The translations under genes and the position numbers were made by a program. 64,000 bases of DNA from Tetrapyrgos nigripes (taxonomy: Eukaryota > Basidiomycota > Agaricomycetes > Agaricales > Campanellaceae): the NCBI GenBank assembly GCA_013368315.1, contig JAACJM010000252.1, forward strand, positions 53,778 to 117,777, in the 5' to 3' direction. Under the pieces are notes generated by a model that was given only the letters and a program-made list of their open reading frames with translations, was not told the DNA's origin and made no database searches. Position 1 is the first letter of the stretch. Every line of letters begins with the position of its first letter. Positions 1-12,387 of this stretch are shown here, in pieces.

Positions 1-1058
1 GAAAGCGCTCTAAGCCGGATGAACCATTTTGCTGATGTTTTCGAATGTATTGGCACTACATACTACCTTCAGAGCTCAGTATTGACTCGCCACACTGGTT
101 TTCAAAAACCTGCAAAACAGCGAGCGTTTATACAGTGTCACAGAATTGTCAGTTGTTCCATCTTTCGGACATTGTTGTTCGTCCTCGTTCTCCCAAGCTA
201 TCAGACGCATACCACTAGTAAAAAAGGACCTTCAAGATTAGATGAGAGATATTGTTTTATTAGCAGCGAGTATCTTATCTAAAGTGGGCCTTCCCGAGTT
301 AGAAGGAACGCCAGTGATCCTTATCTGGAGGTATATGAAGGGTCCGCAAGGCAATTATCAGTGAGATTGTTCAAGTTATTATAGTGTCATACTCCATTTC
401 AATCATCCTCAACTTTCAGGAGAAAATCAGGAGTGAGAAGGGATGCCGATGAAGACCTGAACCAACGAAAGAGGAAGACAAGGACTCACGTGGAGCAAAT
501 CGTAAGGAGAGATGTCGATGAAGACCTGACCCGACCAAAGGCAAGGACTCAGGAATATACAGTTTGGGTCATGGGCGACATTCTCGCACTCATATCATAA
601 CACTAACAACGCATCTTCATTGCTGTACGGGTATAAGGGCTAGCTAGAAAGGGGCTTGGAGAGTCTACGGACGCTCAATCGAAAGTACATATGTGACCTT
701 TTCCGTGTCAGTGTATGGTCTACAAAGTGATTTATCAACATAACGTATGTCATTTTCGAAACAGGACTCAGAGATTCTATTTTGAAACGAAAGGTTCTTT
801 CTTCTCTTACGCTCATGTTCGTCTGCACACAGTGCATACAACCTATATTAACACACTAAAAAACACAAGCTTGGATCCAAAAGTACACCTAAGTTAGGCT
901 TAAATAAACGAAAGTAAGGGTGCATCCACAGGTACAAGTATAGCCAATGCAACTCCCTGTTTACAAAGTTTACAAATGATATTCATCTCCGCCTAAAAAA
1001 TGGGCTAAGGTATGTTAGTCGCCGTCTATTTTTAAAGCGGAGATGAATCTTTTACCTT
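1..1058. other. intergenic, no gene recognised
   Basis: I see no convincing coding exon. The first ~38 bases (containing CTAAGCCGGATGAACCATTT) recur inverted at about 48709-48746, so the window opens in a dispersed repeat. An imperfect direct repeat lies at about 441-490 and 509-555 (both contain CGATGAAGACCTGA and CAAGGACTCA). Confidence 0.5.
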
Positions 1059-2642
1059 TCAGACATCTTCGAAGCTCCTACGCCTCTCTTTATGGGACAG
1101 CGAACCGCTTCCGGACAGCTCAATCACGTCAACGTCTACACCCACACGTGTACTTTGCGAATGTTCGCTTTTGGGCAACTGGCTGCTGGCAGTAGCAGCT
1201 TTGAAAGACGACCACTGGGTATCGCCACGGGATTCTGTCAATATCCTCAGGCGGTAGGAGATGGTCATAGCGTTGAAGGTAATGCCGATGACGGGTACAA
1301 CAGCATCGAGGAAGATGTATTGGATATCTAAAGAATTTTCAGAATAAGATTCGATTAATCGCAAACCTCGATAAAACTTACTGGTGCCGATCAAGAAGAG
1401 CATGAGCAGAAGCAACTCAATCAACAACTGAAGCGCTGCAGCTTCTACCAATGTCCTCATCAACCAAGTCATACGAATACCTCCAAAGCTGAAGCCCACA
1501 CGAAATCGAAAAGGAGCATTCAGCCTCTAGCTATTATTTGAAAATCGCAGGTCTTACCTTCTGAGATTAGCTCCGACCGTTTGCTTATAGTTTCGATAGA
1601 TGGCATAGATCATGAGACCAGTGGTGAGGATATTCTGGACCACAGCGACAGAGTAGAATGTACGGATCCAGTGCTTAAGCTGTATAAGCTCGTCTAGAGT
1701 GGATTCGTTCGTGCCCGCTATAGCGAATAGGGCATCGGTCCAGTACCCGAACACTGTTGAGACGATTACGCTGATTTAGCAAATGCCTCTGTCCGAGCAC
1801 AAGGATCAACATTACTTACCAATTGTCACAATGAGCAGAGCGATGGGAAGGGCAACGATCTTGAACTGCTTGTTCCACAAGACCCAGCATCGATAGATCT
1901 GAAGATCCTAGCCGTTAGGAAGAAGAATAGTCACGACATGATGCTAACTCACGGCAGCAGCCCCTCCCAATACCTCCTGCGTAGCATACAGGACCTCTAA
2001 AAAATCAGACAGTAGTTCAGAGACAGTGTTTAATAGTCTCACGAATTGCTTACCGTATAAGATTGCGTCCCAGTGACCAAGGTTGCCCAGATAACCAGCG
2101 GGTCCACCTCTTGGATTCCTACCATTGAAGACGTATGCGGCGACAAGGCGATAGCAACCGATACAAGCATGGAAAGTAGCGATCAAGAACATGGAAGTCG
2201 AAATGCCAAGAAGGATTCTGGAATGGGCGTCGTAGGATCTGCGGCTGCCTTTCGGGTGAAATAAATTGTGAGGTCAGAGCAATAAATCGTTGAAGACTTG
2301 TACATACTTCCGCCAAATGTGAAATATAAAGTAACGCAGAACATGCAGAAGAGGAACCCTAGACACGAATGTACTCAGGCTGCAGATCACGAAGTACTCC
2401 ATTCAAATCATCACCATATGCAACGGCCTAAGATGACGGGGATGAGGGATGAGGATAAGTTACTGATAAGGGAACAGGAGACAAACCTCGATCCAACCTG
2501 CTACGATGAAAAGAACGTTGTAGTCTATGTCCTTGCCAGCCATCTTACAGACTGCGAGTGGCAAAGAGTTCGGACTTATCGAGGGCAGAATCGTCGGACC
2601 TTTTGTACCCAGGCTAGGCTTAGAACCAAAGGGGAAAATCAA
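1059..2642 (-). CDS. multi-pass membrane protein, fungal DUF6534-like family
   Basis: I assembled a spliced model from consecutive minus-strand exons. The first exon (from ATG at 2642) contains LPLAVCK and VLFIVAGWIE. Introns follow at about 2385-2487, 2244-2307, 1997-2053 (GTAAGC...TTAG), 1893-1951, 1755-1820, 1478-1553 and 1329-1388. The joined protein has several hydrophobic segments, the phrase ILYATQEVLGGAAAIYRCW and a last helix LQLLIELLLLMLFLIG, followed by a polar Ser-rich cytosolic tail ending at the stop at 1059. This alternation of helices, with aligned intron phases, resembles the uncharacterised fungal membrane families around DUF6534. Function is unknown. A truncated paralogue lies at 34641-35240. 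The first exon and exact start are the least certain parts. Confidence 0.7.
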
Positions 2643-4408
2643 TTCATTTATGATCAGGCCTGCTGCCTAAGCGATAGGCACAGAGAGCTTTTGATCCCTC
2701 ATGAATGAAGACGAAAATAATTTGTCCGGTGGTCATCTAGGATTCATGACCAGTGATCGCAAGCTTGATATCCAGCTGTCAAAGCTCCTCAGAAGTCACT
2801 AGGCGTTCGTGCCCTATTAGACCTTGATTGGAAGTTGTCAGCGGTGAGTGATACGTCGATGGGTATTTTCCGATCCAGGTCCCAGAAGCCCAAAGATGGT
2901 CGGAAATGAAGATTCCCTTCCGTACCTTCTTAAATCGTTTGGATTTGCCGGCGATTGACCCGCCCTCCCCATTTGACTCTGAGTTGCCGTCTTGACCACG
3001 AAATACATATTTTTGGATTCTGCGTCATGGCGTGATTTCCTTTTCTGACGATGGTGGAGGCCGTGAGCAGGAGGAGGAGGAAGAGGAGGAAGAGGAGGAG
3101 GAGGAGCGGTTTAGGCTGGGATCAAGAACTGATACGCCGCCGCCAGGAGAAGCCTCGTGCTGCCCACTGTCCTTGTCTTCTTTCAAAGGACAGCGCTGGG
3201 ATTGGACGTGAAGCTGCTGTCCGTCCTTTGTCTTCACCTCGATGTCTTTCTTTCATTTTTCTGTTTTATTTTCCTTCTTGTTTTGTTTTTTTTTTTCGTC
3301 GCGTCATTCTGACCAACCGACTGGCCAGGGTTCACGCCAATATTACGCTCCCAACGCTGCCAGCAGTGCCTCCACACTCTCTTCTTTAAACCCACTATAC
3401 CTACATATCCCCGTCCCCTAACCCGAATCCGTACCCGACATTCCTAGCATTATTATAATAATATTATTAGTAATTAATATCCGGTGTAAGAACCTGCGCC
3501 GCCAGTCACTGTATGCTTCTGCTTCTTGGACTTCTAGGCCCTGGATCGGATAATACCCATCGACACTGTACTCGTCGGCGGTCGAAGTCCTCCACTTTGA
3601 AAGATTATTTAGTAGGTAAAAGACAGCCTACAGATTTGCTACAGATGGTAACATCAGACCTTGATGTACGTACTTATGGAATACTTATGACTTTCTACAG
3701 CTTCGATCACAAAAAACTGACCCCTACCACGTCAACCGCACAAATTACTGCAAGCTCTTTCGGCGGACTTCCTTCAGTCTTAATTCTCACGCTGTCGAGG
3801 CTGGAGACATATGTGACAATGATAACTTGCATGCACCTGTCGCAGCATAAGCCCGAACGATCATGATAGGATCAGATGTTGGCCCTAGGGAAGCCGGATA
3901 GACTCGACAGTCGAGTCTTCGCCTCACTAGACATACAGTCAGATAAAGATTATCGGTGTTTAGGTTTTCTTCCCCACCCACTTTCTCGTCATTCTGCCCC
4001 TCCAGGGCTAGACAGTCTGTAGTTGTGAGGTTCTCTTGATGGAAAAGACGAGCTCCCGTTGATATTCACACGAAATCTTGCTGGTTGCATTCTTAGCGAG
4101 TCATCGTGCCAAAGGTACGGGTTCACAGCTCGTTCTTATGGATACTCCATGTCTTGAAGTGAGCTACGATCTCCACTTGATGGATAAGTTCTGTAACGTA
4201 TACAGTTTCGAACCACGAAGTGACAGGGAACCCTCAGAAAAATACTCGAAACACGGTACCAAGTCGATGGGTACTATTAGATATCCCCGAAAAGCGAGGT
4301 ACGAGAAGTTTCGAACCACGAAGTGACAGCTGCAGGGAACCTAAACTCGTACGCCAGTCTGTCGGTAATCTCACGTGGCCTGGCGGACTTTGAATGGGGC
4401 CAGATTCC
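2643..4408. other. intergenic with simple repeats, no gene recognised
   Basis: The stretch holds a purine-rich (AGG)n tract at about 3067-3105, a poly-T tract near 3285-3297, and AT-rich DNA near 3450-3480. Short ORFs here have low-complexity translations and no recognisable domain. A 22-base direct repeat, GTTTCGAACCACGAAGTGAC, occurs at about 4205 and again at about 4308. Confidence 0.4.
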
Positions 4409-4731
4409 CTACAGACTGGTATTTTTGGGCGTCGTTTTTGGGAGCTTGGCGTGCGAATTTGAACTCGTAAAAATTTTTATTCGCTGCGCGTCAAGAAAGC
4501 AGCGAGAGTGTTACAGACACTCGTATTCGCTGACATTCCGAAGGAAAGTTGTTGTGCGAGATGTATTAGAACGGTGTGTTTGAGTATCTCACAGCGGGAG
4601 AGGAGGAAAGTAAAACGATTTGCGACGTTGCGCTGGGGATGGTACTGGAGAAAAAGAAGCAGATTTTTACAAGTTCAAATTCGCACGCCAAGCTCCCAAA
4701 ACAACGCCCAAAAATACCAGCCGTTCTGTAG
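4409..4731. mobile_element. foldback/MITE-like element with ~65-bp inverted ends
   Basis: The left end (CTACAGACTGGTATTTTTGG, continuing to about 4475) is the inverse of the right end (about 4664-4731, ending CCGTTCTGTAG). The arms share the GGCGTNGTTTTNGGGAGCTTGGCGTGCGAATTTGAACT core over about 65 bases with few mismatches. I could not find a clear target-site duplication, so the superfamily is open. Confidence 0.55.
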
Positions 4732-5380
4732 AACTAGTCGGAGTTCGAAAAGAACGGCTGGAACCGAGCCTACAGGGAACCCTCAGAAACGCGGCATCTC
4801 CTCCCCAGGTCACAGTGCATCACACCAGCTGCCCTCTGACCTTCAGTTACCCTATAGACTTACATACTTATGGAAATAGTCTGTGATGAGAGCTGGAGAG
4901 CATTTGATATGTAGGGCGAAAAACTATTATTTGTGGAATAACCATACAGTCAATACATAGTCATGCATGCGCCTTGTGTTGACGGGTACCTCGATCCTTG
5001 AGTCAATGGTACCATGTGGTATCGTGTGGTATAGTGTCAAATACTCAAAGATGCAAGTATGTGTATGTATGTCGCCTGAGTATGTACAATACATGGTCCC
5101 GGCTGGTACCTGGTACCCACATACCAGATTGACTCAATGACTCCCAATCTCGGGTACGCCATTGAGCCACCGACGCAGACTCTTAGGAAGATCTTCCCTC
5201 GAAAAATACCTGATGACCGATGGGAGTGCCTCAGTACCTGGGACCTGAGTACTTACACCGTTCTAACCGGCGCCTGCCACCTCTCGAATTAAGTACTCCC
5301 AGTGGTACCGGTGTGGTCCTTTTGAATCATGATCAAAATCAGAAAGATCTCCAAAAGCTCCCTGAAAGCTGAAGAAGGTA
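4732..5380. other. intergenic, no gene recognised
   Basis: Rich in GGTACC and related words, with short imperfect repeats (GTGGTATCGTGTGGTATAG). No coding exon is recognised. The last eight bases, AGAAGGTA (5373-5380), are the target-site duplication of the element that follows. Confidence 0.4.
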
Positions 5381-5693
5381 CAAGAGGTGTGCAGCCAGTT
5401 GTGACCAAAAGGTATCTTCCCTTTGGGTCTTAAGATCAGCCAGGACCCCCCCCCCTCCCCCTCTCCTTCCTAAAAAGGAAACAGATAAGATAAATTTGCT
5501 TACTAATCACAAGACATCTAGCTTGACTAGTTGAATCACCCACAAATGTGTCCTACTGGCACAGAAATGTGGTCAAAAATACAATGAATGCTCTAATCTG
5601 GTGATTTTTCAGTGCTACTTGTTCAAGTCTTGATGTATTTGCAATGACCAATATAATATGACATCAGCATTTGTGGGAGTATTATATACCATT

Positions 5694-6464
5694 TGTCATG
5701 AACCCTTGAGCTGGGCTAAACCTCTCAATGCTGAATGGGCTCATTGATGAGGGGAGAATGCCCCAGGAGGAGTCTGGAACCTAGGGTGGCTTCAGTGAGA
5801 GGGAGTGACACTACTCACCCACTAAGCCTAAGCCTACGAGACCAAAGACCTGAGCTGCTGGCAGATCAATCTACTCGCCTGTATGGCAACTGAGATGACA
5901 GCAAAGACAACCAAGGAGAACGACAACAGATGGTGAATGTAGAATGAGAATCCCTGTAAAGGATACAAGACAACCATGACTCCTGAGAGAGTCGTCCAAC
6001 TGGATTTGCTGCACACAAGTATAGTGCATGTCTCCTCAATTCGCGATGCAGAACAAGCAAAGAAGAATGAGAGGAAACAACAACAAGATCAATTCTGAGG
6101 CTTGAGGACAGAAGAACACTACCTATATACAAGTAGTGAGACCACCTCCTGTATCAAGACTCTGCAACTAACTCTAGTGTTCCTGTAACTAAATATACTA
6201 AACAATTGCAAGTCCCAAACAGTTAATAGAATGAGTGAATCAAATGTTAAACAACAAATATAAATGTGGAGTGATGAATGGAATGGATAATTAACATAAA
6301 TGAAATGGAAATAGAATAGGGTGGGGGCACACATAGGTATAATTGAAAAACCCTCTGAGGGTTTCTGGGCTTAGGTGGTGAATAATGTAAGAGTGACAGA
6401 TATGGAAATATGAAGGAATATATGGGTATGCGTGTGCCGAAGGTGTAGCTGAAGGTGGCTGACA
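5694..6464 (-). repeat. 3' LTR of the minus-strand element
   Basis: Begins TGTCATGAACCC and ends GGCTGACA. It matches 17580-18316 along most of its length, with many substitutions and small indels, which indicates an old insertion. Confidence 0.85.
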
Positions 6465-6819
6465 TTACCCCTCTTATAGGGCAACCTTTTCCACAAGTGA
6501 GCATATTTGAGTCAGTGGTGGTAGGCATTATACCTTGAATAGGAAATATGAAAGGTAGGATCCAGATATGAACAGCAGGATCCATATGAAATTCCATCAG
6601 AGATTAACTTTATGGGCATCTGCATTCCCCAAATAGTCACTTCTGTGATTGTGATAATGGAAAAGGAAGAATTTCTGTTCAATCAAAATCCTTTCAGGGT
6701 TTTGTTGAATTTTTTGAGCCCTCAAAAAATAACCTGTTCTTGCCCAACAATCCCCACCATCTCTCCTCACTGAACCAATTATCCAACCATCCCTGTTGCC
6801 TATCATGTCCAACTGAACC

Positions 6820-8664
6820 ATGCTCGTTTCCTGCTTCAAATCCTTCATCAAAGATCTCAAATTCTCCACTATTCCCACTAATCTTGCTCCTCCCGACTCT
6901 GCAATTCTCTCAGTGTTGGCTCTGACACCTGTTACCCAACAAGTCACATACAAATGGGATTGTCTCCCAAGGTGTTTGTTTAGGTTTCACATTCGTGATG
7001 CTAAGAAATGGACAGTGGAATTTCTTGATGAAGAGGTCTTCCTAGTTTCTGAAGAGGTGAGGAAAAGAGCTGTTGTGCTTGTCTTCCTAAAAGGTAGCTA
7101 TCTGTCCAGAAAGAATATTATCAACGCTGCCTTTGACTTCCTCCTTTATGTGGTGAGTCTCTCCAAAGGATTTTTGATTTTGAACACCTAACATGATCTT
7201 CCCTCAACAGCATTTTCTTTTCGAATTCCTGCTTGTCTTGACTGAAAAACATCCTGGATGCATCCAATTCCTCATATTGCTGGCCTTCTATTGCCTTGTC
7301 CAAGAAACTGATTATCACTACCAGTTTATTCGAGACGATGATGCCTTCTTTTGTCAAATATCAGACCATTGACCATATTGTGCAGGTTGTTGACTTGTCT
7401 GATGGGTGGACAAACCTCTGGTCTCATGTATTGGGCCATTTTGACACCTTCAATCTGGATACAGTTGTTGAAGACTACTTCAGAACAAATGCAATGGATG
7501 TCGTTGAAGATGCTATTCCTGAGATCCCTGCAGTTACTGCCTCTCCTCCTCATTCTCCTTCTCCTGTATGTGCTCCACCTGCTTTCTCATTTCAATTGGA
7601 TCAACAACTCACTCTTCTCCAATTGAAATCTACCCTTTTGGCTTCACAACCTGGCCCATCACACTCATCTCAGACACCTCTATTCACTTCCACTCATCCA
7701 ACCTCCCCTTTCCAGCTCTTTGACAATGATCTCAATATTGTTTTGAGCCCCAGAGGAGTATTGATGGGATCACTGACCCCTCATCCTTCTCCAGTACCTC
7801 AAGATCTTGTGGAGGAGTCTGAATCTGAAGACGAGACTCTGATTGCTAAACATCTTTGCAAAAGACATTCTTCCTACTCCTCTCCTCCTTGCAAAGTCCC
7901 CAAAACCACTCCCAACGTCTCTCCACAGGAATCAATGTCTACTCCTTGAAAACATCCATCCAGTGCACAAATGTCATCAAATTCAGAAAGAGAAAGGGTG
8001 TGAAGAGTCGTTGCCGGGAAAGAGAAAGAGGGATAAGGGAAAGGGAAAGGCGAGACTGGTTTGTGGAGCTGAAACAGAGGTTAAGGAGGAGATGGTCCCT
8101 GTGATGAAGACTCACAGGTCCAGACAGTTTGGGGTGAAAAACCCTTGAGAAGATTCTGGTCCAGTGTTGCCTGAGGGATTTGTACATCCGTCTAATCGAG
8201 ATCTATCCTTTGAACAGTATCGAGTCCTCCTTCATTGTGATCCAGTCCATTCCAATAATAATTCTCACTCCCACGTCTCTGCTTTTGTCTTCCAGGATGC
8301 CGACATTGTCAACGAGAACCCTTTTGAAAACAACTATCACATCGAGTCCCCTTCAAACACAGACAGGGCACTAAGGTGAGATCCACCTTTACCTAGTATT
8401 TTTTTTCTAGACATTTTATTTATGATTCTTCTCCTTAGTGTCTTGGCTCATGAAAGACATATCCAGAATTCTGGATATGTCATTCAGCCACTCAACAATT
8501 ATCGGTCGACCACCCTGATGCCTTTTATTAGTCCTACTGATGCTGCAAAGAACATTGGTAATTTCTGTATCAACACTGCTCCCAGGACTATCTATGATAT
8601 CCAAGATTTCCTTGTAAACAGTGTGCAAAGCACAGGCTCCCCTGTGTCTTTGAAAAGACCATGA
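6820..8664 (+). other. unrecognised plus-strand ORFs inside the LTR element
   Basis: Several plus-strand segments have plausible coding character but no family I recognise: about 6820-7150 (ends at a GTGAGT, followed by an AACAG acceptor near 7211), 7296-7949 (217 codons, Ser/Pro-rich, with an acidic patch ESESEDE), and 8164-8378 joined through a GTGAGA...CTTAG intron to 8439-8664. They run antisense to the retroelement. They may be a captured host gene or the element's own antisense ORFs; frames are broken and I propose no function. Confidence 0.3.
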
Positions 8665-8811
8665 GTGAGTCTTGGCAGCAGTCCCAAATTTTGTGTCTAG
8701 CATGTTGATGGAAGGTGGGAATGAAGTGTTCCTTGAAAGAGCTCCGGGACCCATCTTTCCGTCCCTACAAGTTCATGGGCATGACATTCACGCTGTTTCA
8801 TCATGGACGTA

Positions 8812-9048
8812 CTGTCCCATTTCGTTCAATTCGCGAGTCACATGTCATGCACTCCCCAAAATTTGCGAAAAAAATTGGCTGTCACACATCACAAAAACCA
8901 AATCGCAAAATCCCTGCCAAGATACCTTCCATCAAATTTCATGAATTTTCATGAAAAAAAGCTTGAGTCACAGCTCATGCCACAGTTTTTGCAGCCAAAA
9001 AATTTGTGAGGGCATGTCACAGTCATGATGCCCTCGTGAATTGAACAG
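8812..9048. mobile_element. Tc1/mariner-like MITE (TA target), copy 1
   Basis: The left end CTGTCCCATTTCGTTCAATT and the right end GAATTGAACAG are inverted (the right end lacks an eight-base block), with TA on both sides. Two related copies lie at 26127-26795 and 33983-34249, sharing the TIR and the interior words GGTATCTTGGCAGGGATTTT and GCATCATGAC. Confidence 0.75.
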
Positions 9049-10024
9049 TACTTGGTGTAAGTGCCTTCATAACCCTTTCGAAGGATTTTCCAATACTGAT
9101 CAGATTTCTTCCAGTGGCTCCCAAAGATTTCACCAAGCGCAAGTTTACCAGTAACTGGGACTTCCTCATCTAGGCATTGTCGATGTCCTGATATGAATGT
9201 CTTCATCATTGTCAACTTGTTGCTAATTGCAGTTTGTCTTGGTTGCACAAAGGGTAAATCATTCTTGGTAGTATCAAGCATTTGTCTTCTTTGTCTTCCT
9301 CGTGGACTTTAGTTAATTATACTATTTTCAATTTTCTGTGTATGAAATGTATAAATGCACACACTGCATGCCATTCTTCTTGAATCCTCATGTGAAAATA
9401 AGTTGAACATCAAAATTTGCAAAACTGAAAAAGAGCTGATGACAAATAATAATGAAAGAGTTCAAAGATATAGGAATATGATGAGAGAACCTGAATCTGA
9501 GTTGGTACATCCATCTTGATCCTCTATTAGACTAGGTATAAGACATAGAACTTTTCATAGGTTATCTGTGTCGAGATTCATTAATAAATGATAGGGTGTA
9601 AGGTGGTGAAGATCCTTCTGTGGGTTTCCAAATCCAGCTTCCTGATCACCTTTTCCAAATATGATAGCATATGTAGCCTTAATATTGTGGCCTTGTATTC
9701 CTAGTCGATCCACCAGAGAAAAGGGGTAAGTGACACACACATGTCAAACGTTATTTGTCTGTCCATTGTGTTGTCTGAAAAGGATTCGAGAATCCCTCTA
9801 AAGGTTTCTGGTTGTCAAGAACCCCACTAAAAGTCCTGATCTTCCCTAGATTCCCTAAGAGTTGACTTCCATAGGCATACCAGATTCTTGTGGCAGAGAC
9901 TCTTCTGTGGTCTCCCTCATAAACATGTTCATAGCATCTGGCTGAATTGTATAACTCCAGAAGTGTGTTGATCTGTCAAACTACCCAAGTAGCTTCATCT
10001 GTGAATCCTCCAATGCGTAACATG
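9049..10024. other. interior of the LTR element, no intact gene
   Basis: Short minus-strand ORFs (about 9051-9281 and 9555-9740) look like pieces of one decayed reading frame of the retroelement, interrupted by the MITE at 8812-9048. I do not recognise the product. The last five bases ACATG are the target-site duplication of the next element. Confidence 0.3.
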
Positions 10025-10456
10025 TGTCACAGACTGCTACAGTTCTTTGTCCTCCCTCTTCTACTTCATTATTGAACCCATTTTCTGATCATTCGTCTAT
10101 TGCATTTCCTTGATAAAGCTTTTAAACTTTATATTACTGACTTTGAACCTTATAGAACCTGTCAAACTCCCATTCTATCAATCCTATCTTTCTCCTACAT
10201 TTCTTCACTTTCTCCTATGTTTCTCCTATTTCTCCTATCTTTTTCCTATCACTTATTCATTACTCTTCTATATAAACCACTAAACATTCTAGCTAGTCCC
10301 TTAGTTCATTCACTTTGTCCCTGCTCCATACTACTACTACACAGTGTAGAGCCTAGTCAGGTTACTCTTGTCTCTTTATATCTCTCTTTACTCTCAATTG
10401 ATCTCGTTTTGTGTGACTTGGGTGGTTTGCTATTGAGTGTATCAACAACCTTGACA
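10025..10456 (+). repeat. 5' LTR of the decayed chromovirus
   Basis: 432 bp, TGTCACAGACTGC...CTTGACA. Same LTR family as 16065-16503, the solo LTR 19833-20249 and the LTR 59860-60356, all of which share the ...TTAGTTTGTTCACTTTGTCTCC-like segment and GTGTGACTTG near the 3' end. Confidence 0.85.
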
Positions 10457-12387
10457 CTTGAACGAACTCCCTTACCCCCACCTCACTATCTTGATTCTCT
10501 TCCTCTATTCTCAAATTTCCTTCCCCTTTTCTATCTCCACTCATTTATATCGCAAGCATTGTATTCTCTCCCTGCAATTGTCATGAATCTCTTCATGCCT
10601 TCATCTCTAAACCCTGTTTTCCTTCATTCTTTTGCTTTTAGTCTTCTTTCCAGTACTTTGGCTTATCCAGATCTTGTTTCTCTTTGTTTTCCTTCTTCTT
10701 TGCTTTGCTTCCTTTGTTCCTGTCACTTCTATAGTTCTTCCAGGTGTTTCTCCATGGTTCTTCCTTTCTCCATAGTTATTCCTTGTTTCCCCATAGTTCT
10801 ACCTTGTTTCTCCTTGATTCTTCCATTGTTCCTTTATTTCTCCATAGTTCTTCCTTTCCATCAGTACCTATTGATCTAGGCTCCGTCTCTTCATTCCTTT
10901 GATCATATATACTTCAGGGCTTCGTAGATAAGTCTCTAGTCTGTCCACTTGTGCTCCCTATGATCCATACTGCTCAGCCTTGTCTCAGTACTATGTAGAC
11001 TTGGGCCCATCTGTGGCTACTCTTATCTATTCTATTTGCTCTGTTACTTCATCTTTGGCTCCTGTGTGGTGGCCTGAGAGGCATCCAGTCCTATCTGAAC
11101 CTGTTCTTGACAGCAATTTGAATTTGTTTCAATTGCTAGCAGACACTACTTCGAGTAGACTGCAAACCCACTGTGTACTTTGAGTAACAGTGTAGCAACA
11201 ATCACCCTCCCTTTTGTGTATTCTTTTCATCCTGTCTACCACATTCTCTTGGATTTGCTTCAAACCTCCTGAAAGCCCACCTGAGTACGAACAACCTCCT
11301 CTCCCTCTTCCACTTGATCTACCACACACTGAATACTGGTGCAGCCACATGGAAGGCATTCCGGATCCTTGGAGCTACAATCGAGACTTCATTTGCATGC
11401 ATCGTTGGGTTTGGGAATTGGGACCAGGTGATGTGATCCTCTCTGTTTACTCGTACATATGAGTCACCCTCAACCTTGATACCAAGGAAACTGTTGTTAG
11501 GATTATAGGACCTCTGTTCCTTAGAGACTACAGCACACCTTCCTCCTTCATCCTTGAATACTCCTCCTGACTTAGAGGGCAGAAAAGAAGGCCCTAAGAG
11601 ATTGTAGAGGCAGTATATGACAAGTCAACGAACAGAGTCTGCAGACCCAACTCTTCCTTGTGCAAACCGTCCACATGCTTATTGGCCTAGATCAAAACAA
11701 GACACTTATTATATTGCAGATGACGAAGAAAATCTGTGGAAGTTCTTAATAGATACAACAGACAAAGACTCCCTTCTGACATTTCCCTTCATCCACCATT
11801 CGAAGTTATAACTGATAATTAGGAACAGGAGATTCGAAAGGCACATCCTGTCATCAACTCCAAAACTGAATCAGACCAGGGAACATCTACCCCTACAAAC
11901 ACTCAACCAAATCCAGAACCCCTTCCTTTCATACCACCTAATCCATCTTCTGCATCAGATCCCCTACCAGATCTATCTTCTAATAAACCATCAACTCCTC
12001 CTGAAAATCCTTCTCCCAATCTATCAGAACCAAACAACCCTTCTTCTCCCACAATTCCATCTGCTGAAGGAACATCTGTAGCCCCTTGTCATCCAGCTCC
12101 TTCTCCTTCTCCTGACCCATCAGACCCAGACGACTCAGCTATGTCTGACATAGCACCTAATGACTCTAATAGTACTTCCAAATGAGGTGAAGTGGTGGTT
12201 AGCTTTGTTCAACAACTACCTACGTCAGAACAAAGCCAAGTACTCCACTGAGGACTCCAAGGTGTCCTTATTCCTCTTGTTCTTCACAGGAGAAAAAGGA
12301 GGAGATTGGGCAACTCAACATATCACAGAGTGAGAAGATGATGAGGAAAATGAGAGAGTTAGCCAAGAAGACAGGCAATGGACAACT

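Noticed and set aside
3051..3389. Open frame with Arg-rich start on the plus strand
   Set aside because: Produced by the (AGG)n tract and poly-T stretch; no domain and no splice support.
10100..10879. 259-codon plus-strand ORF
   Set aside because: Lies across the 5' LTR and its downstream pyrimidine-rich leader; Leu/Ser/Phe-rich translation is low complexity from CTTTCTC-type sequence.
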